A DNA stretch of 64,000 nucleotides from Daucus carota subsp. sativus (taxonomy: Eukaryota; Streptophyta; Magnoliopsida; Apiales; Apiaceae), in assembly GCF_001625215.2 (NCBI RefSeq), contig NC_030381.2, positions 40,546,689 to 40,610,688 of the forward strand, written 5' to 3'. Positions 46,099 through 57,430 of the stretch are shown piece after piece. Below the pieces are notes generated by a model. The model was given only the letters and a program-made list of their open reading frames with translations, ran no database searches and was not told where the DNA came from. Made by a program: the position numbers and the translations under genes. Numbering within the stretch: the stretch's first letter is position 1; each line of letters opens with the position of its first letter.

Positions 46099-47193
46099 CT
46101 CTCCTTTTTGACCCCTAATCTCTTTTCTTTGCTGCTTCTGTTTCTCTTCGTTTTCTACTGACGGCTAATCGATACTCAAAGGCTGCTTACATTTATATGT
46201 CCCAACAAATTCGGCCCAATATGTATGTGGATGAAATCGTAACTGAACGTCAATGTATTCTTTTATGATCCAAAAGTCTCTATGTACAGTATTGTGTCTG
46301 TCCCGTTTATTTTTGTTGTTAGCGTTGGCTTTCCACCGATCGATATATTTTTTTACAAAAATATATAACTTACTTTTTGATATTTTCATTGGAACAAAAT
46401 TTTAAAAATAAGTTATATATTTTATTTTTTACAAGAACACTAAAATGCGTGTCACGTTCTAGTTCCTGTCTCTGTTCCCGTTCACAGTGTATATACTCCA
46501 TTTGTCCCATAATAAAAGTCAGGCTTTTTATACGTAATTTGAGATATAAAAAAACATACCTTTATATATTATTATTCAATTTTTTTTGAATAAAATATAT
46601 ATATTAAATTTTTATTCCATAATAATCATTAATTTCTTTTATATTGTAATATTTAATTTATGTTTCCTCTCATGTGATATTTTTGATTAATTATTTAAAT
46701 TAGTTGAAAGTATTTTAATTACGGGTCATGTCTTTTATATTAGTATCAATTTATGAAAATTTAATCATTTTAATTATTCAAAACTAATACTATTATATTA
46801 AAATTAAAATTTATTACTTTACTATTAATATGATATGATAAAAATAAAATTGATCATAAAAAATATGTTAAATAGGCTCAATAATGAAGGAGTTGTGACT
46901 AATTTTTTTGTAGTGACCACTTTGTAATGAGGTGGCATAAAACGGTATCCAAAAGGACGTTGACCCACTGGCAATGACTTACAATGATCATAGTATCTTT
47001 TCAAAACTCAAGTCTTGTGCCACAAGCTCGCTTCGAAACACAGCTCCACAGGATAACTAGAACTGTAGAATTGCAAACATACAAACTACACGGATTCGAC
47101 GCCATTCCTTAATAAAGGACTCTAGTTTTACAGATCAGATTTAATTATGAAAAACAAGCAATGAGTACATAGGGATATAAAACTCAGCAACTA
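46099..47193. other. Spacer between QCR7 copy C and the CCCH/G-patch gene
   Basis: The first ~75 bases match the region upstream of copy A. A decayed MITE-like start (ACTCCATTTGTCCCATAAT) is at about 46495. From about 46960 to 47193 lies the likely 3' UTR of the CCCH gene. Nothing else is recognised. Confidence 0.5.
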
Positions 47194-50100
47194 CTAGAAC
47201 TTGAGCCATTTCTTTTCCCTTTCTTCACTAGAAAGTGCAGTTGAAGCAGATGCATGAGCCGCCTCAACCCGTTCCAGAGCTTTCCGAGTCTCGTGAAGTT
47301 TTCTCATAGCAGCCTCATATACCACCTTCTCTTTCTTGTTTCGGGTAACCATTTCTTCCAGCTTCTCGATTCGCATTCTCAATTCCTTCACCTCATCAGT
47401 ATAAGCAACTAAAGCCCGCCTATCTTCGTTGTTCCCCTTCTTAGAGGACTTATTCTGCTGATTTATTCCTGACCTTCCACCATTTAAGGCTTCACTGTGC
47501 TTCGCAAGCTGGGTATTAATAAGACTAAAGACATCAGGGCTAGGTTCCTCTGCCTCTTTTGCTGCCCTAGCAGCTGCTGCAAATTTCTTGTCGCGTTTCC
47601 TCTTTCCACCTCTGCTTCGTTTCTTTTCAGTGTTATCATTTTTCTCTCCATTTTCTCGAGATTCCAGTGCATGATCAAGAGATTGCTTTGATGGAAGGAC
47701 TCTCACAGAGATGGGATCCACAATTCCCTGACCCGTAGCACCAAGACCCATACCTTCGGAGTAACCCATACTAGCCATCATCTTTGAAGCAATGCCACGA
47801 GTGTGATTCTCCCATTTCGCAAAAACAGCAGTTTCAGTCTGGATTCCCCTCTGCAGGGTAGAATTTTCCTGAAACCCTAAACCTTCTGAGTTATCTTCGT
47901 CATAGTCACTATAATCAGAATGCTCAGAGCTTGAGTTGTCTTCTTCATCAGACAACTGAGCATATGCAGACAATGAAATAGATTCAGTTCCAAGCTTTAA
48001 AGAGCTTCCATCATCTAGAAAAATAACTTTCGCCAGACTAAGTTTGTCATCCCATAATTCAAGTTCCGCCTTCCGCCAAATGCCAGCTTTACTGTCAGCG
48101 ACAGCCCAAATACTAGACCCCGCCATCGATTGATCCCAAATTGTGGGCCTATATGTCTTCAAGGAATATATTGGGACATCAATCCCTACAAAACAAATAA
48201 CAATATTCAGTTTATCATAGGGGATCTTAAATAAAGTGGCAATCTCAGCAAGCTTTACGATAAAAGATACAACACAAAATACGAGGAATACTAGTAAATT
48301 TTGCAAATTCAATTAAAAAAAACAGCGACACATTAGACCTACCCTTTTTTTTAAAAATATAAAACACCTGTATTTGAATATAACCACCAAACCACATGAT
48401 TAAACATCACTCGCGATATAATTATTAGGTGACCCAAAAAGAAGACTCAAACCGCACACGTGTTTCTCATGTGACTTTCTTAGATAAAAAACAGGTTTTG
48501 AAGAATGGACGAGGCCTACTATTGTTTTTTAGGGAATACTTGCAGTTACATAGAACAACTGTAACATACCATGTGATAAGCGGCAACTAGAACCAAATCG
48601 ACATCTTTGCTGTTGAAAGAACTTGCACATCTGCACTTGCGTGGTCCAGCATTAGTAATTTGATCTCTAATACTTAATCTAGTAAGTTAACAATTATTGT
48701 CTATGTCTATTGTCTAGACTCATGTCACTTCAAATGGATAAAAGGGAAAAACTATGCATAACTAATAAGAAATTTGTTTGAATATTTAGCAGTTTACTGA
48801 TACAACCTAAAAAGTGAATGAAGAGAGAAGCAATTCAGAGCAAGGTGAAGGATAACTTGAAATATTTTGGACAAGGTAACGCCTAGAGTTCGTAACACTA
48901 GCATGGTAGCATAAAACCTTTGGACAAGGCTCCACAGACACTTTGAGTGCGGTGTCCTTTACACTTCATAAAAGGAAATACTCAACACTTCTATAGGAGA
49001 AACGAGAGTCTACCGAGTACCTACACCAAATCTTTAGGAACTCACAAGGCAATACCAAACTCTGATGTCAATCTTTGATAATCAGAACTCTGCAATTTAT
49101 TTCTTGATACTTGGAGGTGGAGTGGTGGTGGTGATCAAATGACCACCTCAATTTTAGGATGAAATATGTTAAGTGACATAGCAATAATGGAAGAATGGTG
49201 TGAATTAGATTAAAAAGAAAGATTGCTATGCAGAAAAAGCCCAAGGCCCAAAGCTTTTGATTAAAGAATAATAGACTCTAGTCAAACTAATATCCTCAGA
49301 TTCTTTATTGGTAGTAGTCATATTTGCCTCATCTAGCTTGTTTAGTATGACTTAGGAGACATTTAGCAGATTTAAAATGATATCTATCTGAACAATTAAA
49401 AATACTGATAAACATTAGTATTCATCTCAATAGTTAAAGTTTCTGAATGAATTACAAAATTAAATACTGAATGAACAAAAAAAATGGTACTCCCTCCGTC
49501 CCATTTTAACTGCTTTTGACTTTTTTACACGTATTTTAAGATGTTAAAAAATCACATCTAAACATGATTATTCTTTACAAAATTTATATCAAATAAAAGT
49601 TTAGAATCTAAACTTTTATTTGATATAAGAATTGAATTTTTTATTGAGTGTAGATATAATATTTTTACACCTCAATATACTTGGAAAAAGTCATACAACA
49701 GTTAAAATGGGACAAAGGGAGTACATTTTTTCAGGGCACTAATTTTTTTTGCCAGAGAAATATCTTAATGCAGTGGGAGTAATCAAGTAAGCTCATGGGT
49801 TTTATATCACACAGTTGTTTTAACAGAAAGTAAAATCTAGGTACAAATTCTCTATGCATCAAGATGGTTGAAAATATGTTCTTATTCATGAGGGCATAAA
49901 TGATCTTATGGATGGTATGTCTAAGCTGACCCATCCATTTTATAAGATAACTATAAGCATCATCTAAGTCCTGATATGAATTAATCAACTATGTTATGGA
50001 GTTGCTTTTTTAAGTCTACAAATGCTCGAACTCTTGGAAAATCTGTAGTATTAATTCAGTACTATAACTATTAGTCAAGTCGGTGAAGTAAATATTATTG

Positions 50101-53061
50101 ACTTTTTTAAATGAGAGTTGGTCAACTATGTTGGCAAGTTTACTAGATTTCTAATAAATATTGAACTTCTAAGCCTCACAGAAAGTACTTTTTTCTGTTT
50201 AATATTAGTTCTAAGGAAGGCATTATCACCAAAACCTCTCTAAGTTCTCAACATACTAGCTAGCTACTCTTAGGCCTGATCCTTGTTATCCCTAGACTCC
50301 TATATAAACTATAGATTTAAGTTCCCCAAACTGAGTACCTGAGAGAAAGGCGGCACCAAAAAAGATCTGGCCTGTGCTCCAGATATGCCAAATGTAAAGC
50401 TCGCAAGGGCTATCTAGTAATTACTGTCCTTGTAATGTTCTTTGACATTCAATAACATTGTTTCTTTACAAACTATAACAAACTTATACTTGTCTGTCAA
50501 ACATATCTAGGTCAACCGGTTTTAGCTCATTCTTCTACTAATAAGTTCTTTACAGAAATTTAGTCCAATGCAAATGTTGATGTGCAGTTATAGTGGACTA
50601 CAATACAAAATCTACAATTTAGTTGTCGATACTGCCGATCATAAAAACTATTCATCCGGAGATAATAATAATAAATCACTGGTTCTCTGTATCTGTCTAG
50701 AGAAATTTCACTTTGGTAGCAACAGTGAAAACAATTCATGATGCGACTGCAGTATGCAAAAATGAGATCTGGAACTTATACTCACCAGCATGTTTTCAGA
50801 TGTTGGAGTCAAGAAAGAAACTTTTGCTTCATCAGACTCTTCTAGACCAATTACTACACCATTATACCATCGTCCATCTGTATGTCTAAATCTACATTTA
50901 GATCCGATTGAATAACTCGGATCTTTCAGTGGTTCTGCTTGGAGATCTGGTGTATCAAGAGACTCAACCATGACATCCTCGATAGTAGATTTGGTACCTT
51001 GTAGGGCAACATCAGTCTCTCGCAACAACCTTGCACGCTTGAGATGAAAAAGCCCATCTTCCGCATCTTTACTTGCCTGAACAAGCTCCTCTTGAACCTA
51101 GTGAAACACAAACTTTTCAGGAAATTCAAGAAAAGCATATATATCTACAAACGAATAACGATATGTGTGTGCGTGTGTGTGAGTGAGGGACCAACAAAGA
51201 CGAGAGTCATCAAGCAAATAATATAAGCAAACATATATAATGAAAGCAATAACTTTGTCCTCAAACCATAGTTTTAAAACTAGGCCCAGTGAAATTTTAA
51301 GGATATATACTTGTACAATGTGAGAAAAAAGATGAAGAATACATTGATTCAAGACCAGCAAACCAGACAGACGTTTCGAAAAAAACCAGACTAACCACTA
51401 ATCAGACACTTTTGGATGACTTAGGCGAACTAGACAGCATATTGACAAAAACAGACAGATTTACTGCAATGTTTTTTTGTTTTGTTTTTTTTTGCTAAAT
51501 AGATTTACTGCAATGTTAAGCAGTCTGGTCTGTCTACTTCGCTAAAATGTACATTAGCTTTAATTTATTGTTTCCCATAATTAAGGTTATTTGAGATTGA
51601 GTATATAAAGCAGACAGAAGTTGAATTGAGCACCAAATTTCATTTTTGCTTCGTCAGTCAAAGTAAATCTTTTGCATGACAAATGTTAACAATTACCGCA
51701 TTAACTATTCAAAAATAGACTAATTAATGAGCTCAGTTAGAAGTTTGGTATATATTTAAGAGATATATAGCTTTGGAATTCTTATTTTGTCCGAAATTTC
51801 AATATCCCTTTGCAGCGCTCTCTTCCAACCCTCTTAAATGCCATCAACCCCCTCCCTCCCCACTAAAAAAAATTTTGTATATCTATTTCTACTATTCAAA
51901 TTTTCAAAATCATGTTGTGTTCTTTCGCTCATAGTTCTTTACTTGAAGACTAATGTCTCAGCTCTAGAATCCATACAAAGAAGTATCAAATTTATGATAA
52001 CCAGTTTAACTGTTCCGTTAAATATTAAGTTTGAACACTGGACTAATTATTTCATGATAACCAGTTATTAAGTCAAAATAGAGAGAAAATACAAGAAGGC
52101 AAGTACAGTAAGCCAATCAGATAATGGACAGAGATGAACTTCAACAGAGATAAAACTTCAACAAAAGGCAACCAAATTTTTAGCTGAGGAAGAAAAGGTC
52201 ATCAGGAAATTTAACATGCTGTTATTTAAAGGACATGAGCTTTGGACAGCGATAGTCAGGTCTTAGAAACCTAGCAGCAAAAACAGCGCAGAGGCCACAG
52301 TTGGACAATCGCAATGGGAGGCACCACAAGAGGAGCTACTAAATCAAACTACATGTCAAATGAAGAAATTAATTATTAGGAAGTATATTATTAGCTATAT
52401 CTTATCATGGATAATTATATTATTTCCCAGCAACTAATGTACTAGCCTTCAACCTCAATATGAACTAAACAAGGACAAGTCGCGCACACATTTGTAACCA
52501 CGAGCGCAACTAGCACTTAGCAGATACCAACCAATTTGCATCTCTGATAAGTACCCGAACTCTCCGATTTTCCGCTCATACCCATAACCCATGTTCACCA
52601 GGCATGTCATGGGTCTGGCTATGGGGCCTGAGAAACTGAATACTTCACTCAGCAACAATATAGTTTAAAATAAAAAAAGATCTTGACAACTTGTTTATAA
52701 GGAGCAAGGTTCATTGAAAACTTGTTTGTGTTACATACAAAGTCAGGAACTTCGTCTTTGTCTTCATTTTTTTGTTAACTTTTCTTCATGTTACATACAG
52801 TGCCGAAACTAATTTGATTTACATGATGCACATTAGTATATACCCTATCCGATCTTAAAATAATCCGAATATCAGCTTAATTCCCGGAAGCTAGTGCTTA
52901 ACATCAATCACGATTAGTCGCAACTGAAGAAACTATATAATTAAGGGATGTCCCAATAATGATTTGTATTCAAATTCATATAACATATTTACATACACAT
53001 CTAAGACAAACCTAAATAGAACATGAGACAGTAGAAGAATAAAGGAAATGTGTGTGTGCAA

Positions 53062-53142
<81 letters not shown>

Positions 53143-53314
53143 AGGGAGGGAGGGAGGGAGGGAGAGAGAGAGAGGGAGAGACCGCAAGAAGTTCAGAGTT
53201 GGAGGGGTCGGAGAGAAGGGCATGGGAGATGGCAGAGAGGGAGTCTCGGTGTTCATGTAATTGAATCTCTAGCTGTTCTTCCAAAACTCTCTCTTCTTCT
53301 TCGCCGGTCGCCAT
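47194..53314 (-). CDS. CCCH zinc finger and G-patch protein (ZGPAT/AtC3H22-like)
   Basis: Four exons on the minus strand: 53314-53183, 51097-50786, 48630-48570, 48185-47194, giving 498 aa, close to the Arabidopsis AT2G24830 product (about 497 aa). The N-terminus [20 protein letters not shown] is a short helix. A Tudor-like stretch lies at about 88-140 ([20 protein letters not shown]). A single CCCH finger at about 150-168 ([21 protein letters not shown]-x7-C-x5-C-x3-H) is encoded by the 61-bp exon 3. The G-patch is at about 290-335 ([20 protein letters not shown]), followed by a basic stretch ([14 protein letters not shown]) and a C-terminal coiled coil. The order CCCH then G-patch is that of human ZGPAT, a nuclear nucleic-acid-binding regulator. 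The first intron begins in a long pyrimidine tract. Intron 2 (about 2.2 kb) carries a MITE. Confidence 0.88.
49488..49723. mobile_element. Stowaway-like MITE in intron 2 of the CCCH gene
   Basis: Starts CTCCCTCCGTCCCATTTTAA and ends TTAAAATGGGACAAAGGGAG, flanked by TA. The inverted ends pair over about 22 bases with two mismatches. Confidence 0.88.
53064..53180. repeat. (GA)n and (GGGA)n microsatellite at first donor of the CCCH gene
   Basis: About 115 bases of GA and GGGA repeats lie against the exon 1 donor, so the transcript intron opens with a long CU-rich tract. Confidence 0.95.
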
Positions 53315-53448
53315 TTTAGGCCCCCAAATACTTACCCTGTGTTTATGTATCAAGCAACTTTGATTTTGGTCTTCAACAAAAAGAAAAAGAAAACCATGAT
53401 TTTAGAGCCAACTGAAGTTTATATAATGATTTATTAAAATTAAAATAC

Positions 53449-53607
53449 TATGGGCCTGTTTGTGCAGTGGAAGCTTCTTTTTTTCTTGACCTGAGCTTCT
53501 ACTTTTTTTCCAAACACTTTATTAACTCTTTTATTTCTCACTTCTACTCCACTTCTATAATTTAAGTAAGAAGTTACTTTTTTTAAGCTAACCCAAACGG
53601 CCCCTAT
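53449..53607. mobile_element. Harbinger/Tourist-like MITE
   Basis: 153-bp element starting GGGCCTGTTTG and ending CCAAACGGCCCC, flanked by TAT on both sides. Ends and 3-bp duplication fit PIF/Harbinger; a hAT origin is less likely given the 3-bp duplication. Confidence 0.6.
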
Positions 53608-53996
53608 ATCACTCTAGTTATGGACAATAAATAATTGGGAAGAAAAACTAACTCCCAGCTTAAATTAATTTCTGACTTATTTATAGTTTTAAGCCAATTT
53701 TTAATTCACCACACAGACCCATTTCTTGAGCTTAAAGTCGGAAAAACTTAAACACTGCTTATATCTTTATATAAACACCATCTTTATTTTATATCTTTTT
53801 CGTCCATTATTTGCAAAAAAAAAAAAAAGTTGTTTTAAAATTCAACTTTTAATGTTTGAATATTACATTTTTTATATCATTATCAATAACATATATGATT
53901 TTTAAAAAGTCAAGCCTCAGTCTGAAATTCATCTAAGAAACCAAAATTTCTTGAATAATCGAACATTGAATAGGTACGTCCATACATTAATTAATT

Positions 53997-53999
<3 letters not shown>

Positions 54000-54030
<31 letters not shown>
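54000..54030. repeat. (TA)n microsatellite
   Basis: An uninterrupted TA run abuts the MITE at 54031. Confidence 0.95.
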
Positions 54031-54031
<1 letters not shown>

Positions 54032-54274
54032 TCTATCGGCCCCCTCAATTATTTACATTTGGAGGCGGGGACTCGGTACGTATTTTAATACTCATATAAA
54101 ATATAGTTTGATAAATTATTTTGAATTTTTTATTCTGAATACGTATTTACTATCTAAATTTTTATACAAAAAGTAAAAATTCAAAAAAAAAAAACACTAT
54201 ATTTTATATGTGTCTTAAAATGTGTGTCAAGTAATATAAAAAAGTATAAAGAAATGTGAGGGACGGAGAGAGTA
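54029..54274. mobile_element. Stowaway-like MITE
   Basis: Starts CTCTATCGGCCCCCTC and ends GAGGGACGGAGAGAG, flanked by TA. Shares its terminal block with the MITE at 37551-37858, read in the opposite sense. Confidence 0.7.
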
Positions 54275-54810
54275 CATTATAGGAAATATCGATATGTATA
54301 AAAGGTAGGTGCCTGTTTGGCAAGACTGACTTGTGACTTTTTTCCGTAAGAAGCTTGTTTTCACTTTTTTGGCCGTTTGTTTAAAAAGCCCGAAACATTT
54401 ATAAGACATTGAGAATGCTAGGCCTTTCCTTCTTTCACAGAATGTAGTTCTCATTTCACTAATTCACTTATTAATTTTAAGCGAAACCTCTTTTTTTAAA
54501 AGTTTATCCTAATCCGTCCAGAGTTTACATGTTAATAACTAACAGGGGACTGCAGTCTGCAGCAACGAAGTTTATTTTGTAACTTTTGTTGTAAGCTAGG
54601 CAGTACGCAGTAGGCACTGTCAATAGTAATACATACAAACAATTTTCAGGTACATTCACCGACAAAAACAATAATACAATGATAATGTAAAAAGTGTAAA
54701 GTGCGGGTCTTTCAGGAATGATAATTTAAACCATTACCTGTTTTCACTGAATCATGCAATGTAAGGACAAAATGCTTGTCGCAATCTTTGTATCTAAAAA
54801 AATAGTCTAG

Positions 54811-54818
54811 TATATATA
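54811..54818 (+). promoter_or_regulatory. Putative TATA box of peptide gene 1
   Basis: TATATATA lies 94 bases before the ATG of the peptide gene. Confidence 0.4.
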
Positions 54819-54904
54819 CCCTGCTATAATTATATATCAGTGTTGTACTTTTAAGTTCTTACCCTCACCATACACAAGATCTCTAATTTTACATAGTTAC
54901 AATA

Positions 54905-55192
54905 ATGGCTAAACAGACGCAGTTAACAGCTATCGTATTTGCCCTTTTAATGGCAACAGTAGAGATAAAAGGAGGAAACAGATATAATGTAGTCATGAGT
55001 AGAGGCTGCAGAAGAGGAGGCCGCGCCATTCGCCCCTCTGTAGAGTCTCCTACTCTCCATTTATCTCCGTCAGAATTATCACTGACACCGCCTCCAGTTG
55101 CTCTTCAGTCAGAACATTCGCGATATGAACTTAACCACAGGGGTGGTGGAGCCGCGCAGTGGGAGGTTATAAGAGGAAGAGCTCATCCGTAG
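54905..55192 (+). CDS. Small putative secreted peptide precursor 1 (95 aa)
   Basis: Single-exon ORF starting ATGGCTAAACAGACG. MAKQTQLTAIVFALLMATVE is a hydrophobic signal-peptide-like start. It is followed by GGNRYN, a Cys/Gly/Arg patch (SRGCRRGGRA), a Pro/Ser-rich spacer (SPTLHLSPSE) and a C-terminal block RYELNHRGGGAAQWEVIRGR. The family was not recognised. The same layout recurs in the gene at 56774 (MAKQT start, GGNRY, CCQKGG, SPTPSSSPSE, NNRGGG) and in a decayed copy on the other strand between them. The 5' leaders also match (CAAGATCT...ATAATGGCTAAACAGACG). A short precursor, signal sequence, variable middle and conserved C-terminal block are typical of plant signalling-peptide genes, but function is inference. 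Confidence 0.6.
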   Translation: MAKQTQLTAIVFALLMATVEIKGGNRYNVVMSRGCRRGGRAIRPSVESPTLHLSPSELSLTPPPVALQSEHSRYELNHRGGGAAQWEVIRGRAHP

Positions 55193-56096
55193 AACTATAT
55201 TTTTCACATTCTGTGGTTTTCAATTGTACAGGCCTTACTTTCTGGCTGATCTGCATCTTTGAATTCTAGTTTCATATGATAGTTTGATTGAAATAACTGA
55301 ATAAAACTTGAATCAGTTTGATTCAGCCGGAAGCCGGTTAAATCTTACAGAGTGAATACTTTGGTTTTTCATTCAAAAGGGTGTCGAAAACACCCTTGTC
55401 GTAATTTGGAATCAAACTTGTGATCTCTCCCAACCAAAGCTTTGATAGTTTGATATCTTTTTAAGTTACTACAGTAGTTCTCTCAAAACCTGGTAGCGTT
55501 CGGAGCACTTAGCATGATCATACTGTATACGTTGTCATTTCTTTATTGCAATTTGATATTGGGAAAAACATTAGGTTTGCATTTTAACAGTGGCCTCCAT
55601 TGTCCATGCTCCCTGCAGTTGTATTGACATCATGCTGGTCTCTTGTGAAGAAAGGATCTTATTTTATATCTTTTAAAACCCTGGAATTTTCATGTTTAAG
55701 CACCAATACAATGTGATTTATGTTAAACACGGGCATTTCTAATTATTCAAATTATATATATACTAGAAAAGTTCCGGTCCTATACAAAGAGACTAATCCA
55801 CTTACACAACACACGCACTCTCATTGGAGTAAATAACCAAATATCATCTAGACTCTGGCAAGTAAAAGTGAACCACCAAATTTCTCATCTTTTGGCAAGA
55901 TTAGGATAAGTTTTAGCATCTTGAAATACACAGAAAGGTACAAATGCAATCAAATATAAACAATGCAGCATTATCCCCTCAAAAAGGGGGGAACATAGTA
56001 TTAGAAAGTGTATAAAATTAGATAACAAAATATCCGGAGAAATAAGCCACACTTATAATTCATTCCCCGTCTCTACCTGACCAGCTAGCTAGCTAC
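55193..56096. other. Intergenic region within the peptide cluster
   Basis: No gene, repeat or structural RNA recognised. Confidence 0.45.
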
Positions 56097-56320
56097 TTAA
56101 CTACATATATGGAAAGTAGTAATTCGAGTTTCTGACACAGGTGATTCGGAGGGAGGAGGAGTGGGAGGCTTCATAATGGAACAGATTACACCTGCACAAA
56201 TGATACCACTCTTTCTGCAACATGCAGATACGACTGCATTATGCCTAACTCCTCGTTTTACAGCTACTACTGTGATTAGCAGCAACAAAACTAGAAGTGT
56301 TACCTCTGTATGTTTGACAT
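56097..56320 (-). pseudogene. Decayed third copy of the small peptide gene
   Basis: Minus strand, stop at 56097-56099. The frame reads KHTEVTLLVLLLLITVVAV, then RHNAVVSACCRKSG and PPTPPPSESP, parallel to MAKQT...LLVVLLTTTV, RYKSITSTCCQKGG and SPTPSSSPSE of the gene at 56774. The ATG at 56318-56320 is out of frame with this sequence, by one base compared with the ATGGCTAAA of its relatives. An in-frame stop lies just upstream, so no start codon serves it. The C-terminal RGGG block is missing. Confidence 0.55.
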
Positions 56321-56708
56321 GTTCATCTGGAATTTAATCAACTTGAATACTCTGCTATTTTGTTTACTTTCTTGTTTTTTTACGTGGATTTGTCTGCGGT
56401 CACCAACACATGTCACCATCTAAGAAACGTACAAATTACCAGTTAATGTGGAATGCAGATATGTTCCTTACCTCGGAGCCAAAACGAAGCAATGCTTAAA
56501 AACGTCATTAAGGTAAAACTGAAGCAAAGGCCTCAGAGTATAAACTCTTGTCACATACAATCATATTAGAGATGCATACATCATACTAGCGCCATTAGTT
56601 GGTCACGGCAGACAGAATTTAACGCTATCCCTGGTTTCATTATGATTAACATGCCAAGGGCAAAAATGTTGACAATATTATTAGATTTCTTCAGAAGATA
56701 CCCTCTAC
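56321..56708. other. Spacer upstream of peptide gene 2
   Basis: No gene recognised; contains the upstream region of the 56774 gene. Confidence 0.45.
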
Positions 56709-56716
56709 TATAAATA
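56709..56716 (+). promoter_or_regulatory. TATA box of peptide gene 2
   Basis: TATAAATA in CTACTATAAATAGG lies 65 bases before the ATG, a normal distance for a plant core promoter with a short leader. Confidence 0.65.
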
Positions 56717-56773
56717 GGTGTCACCGATCTCTATTAATCCTTAACCTGTGCAAGATCTGTGATTTCATACATA

Positions 56774-57049
56774 ATGGCTAAACAGACGGGATTAACAATT
56801 CTATTAGTGGTCCTTTTAACGACGACAGTAAAGATAAACGGAGGAAATAGATATAAATCCATCACTTCCACATGTTGCCAGAAAGGAGGTGACATTTACG
56901 CGTCTACACAGTCTCCTACTCCCTCTTCATCTCCATCGGAAACACCTCTTGCAGTGGCTCTTGTTGCTCCTCCTCTTCCAGCAAAATCACGACGTGTAAT
57001 CAACAACAGGGGCGGAGGCTTACAGTTAGAGGTCACCGCTGCTCCCTAG
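56774..57049 (+). CDS. Small putative secreted peptide precursor 2 (91 aa)
   Basis: Single-exon ORF. MAKQTGLTILLVVLLTTTV is a signal-peptide-like segment. Then come GGNRYKSITSTCCQKGG, a Ser/Pro-rich linker (SPTPSSSPSETPL), PPLPAKSRRVINNRGGG and a C-terminus QLEVTAAP. The in-frame GTG upstream (56759) is not used as a start because ATGGCTAAACAGACG is shared with peptide gene 1. A good TATA box lies just upstream. Residues conserved with peptide 1 cluster at the N-terminus, at GGNRY, at the Cys patch, at SP..SPSE and at SR..xNxRGGG. No database family can be named from sequence alone. Confidence 0.62.
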   Translation: MAKQTGLTILLVVLLTTTVKINGGNRYKSITSTCCQKGGDIYASTQSPTPSSSPSETPLAVALVAPPLPAKSRRVINNRGGGLQLEVTAAP

Positions 57050-57422
57050 AATCATTATATGTGTGCAATGCGTTTCTTTTTTATGACCAAGGCGTTATGT
57101 CTTCAGGTATTTGTTATCACTATCTGGCTCTTTTTTCTTGTTAAATATTGTTATTTACTTGTAATGAGTTGAACACTTGAACCGTGTGAAAGATGTGAAA
57201 AATGTAGGTCTCCTGTTGTAAACTACTACCGCTTTTATTATGCTTTGATCATGCTCGTTTGTTTCGTTACGTATACCGGTTTTATTATACTTTGATTATG
57301 CTTGTTTGTTTCTTACCGTGCATTTTTATTTCCAGTACACTCTCATTTTTGAACGTCTCATTCATTCAATTTTATATGTTTAGTGACAAGTTTATAATAT
57401 TAAAGTTTAACTATAATCTTCT
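57050..57422. other. Spacer after peptide gene 2
   Basis: Holds the likely 3' UTR of peptide gene 2 and a short imperfect repeat (TTTATTATGCTTTGATCATG and TTTATTATACTTTGATTATG near 57233 and 57280). No gene recognised. Confidence 0.45.
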
Positions 57423-57430
57423 GCCACACT

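Larger units (their letters stand above)
53315..54904. other. Intergenic region with MITEs, between CCCH gene and peptide gene 1
   Basis: Besides the two MITEs and the (TA)n run listed separately, no gene is recognised. Promoters of the CCCH gene (minus) and of peptide gene 1 (plus) must lie here. A second GTGCCTGTTTGGCAAGACTG-type MITE start lies near 54308, without a clear partner end. Confidence 0.5.

Noticed and set aside
53044-53319. Several overlapping ORFs rich in Arg-Glu repeats (and Ser-Leu-Pro on the other strand)
   Set aside because: They are translations of the GA microsatellite in all frames; only the minus-strand exon 1 of the CCCH gene is real.
54308-54420. GTGCCTGTTTGGC as the start of another Harbinger-like MITE
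   Set aside because: No paired inverted end or target duplication could be found.
56759-56773. Upstream GTG as start of peptide gene 2
   Set aside because: The ATG at 56774 is shared with the paralogue and directly precedes the signal-like sequence.
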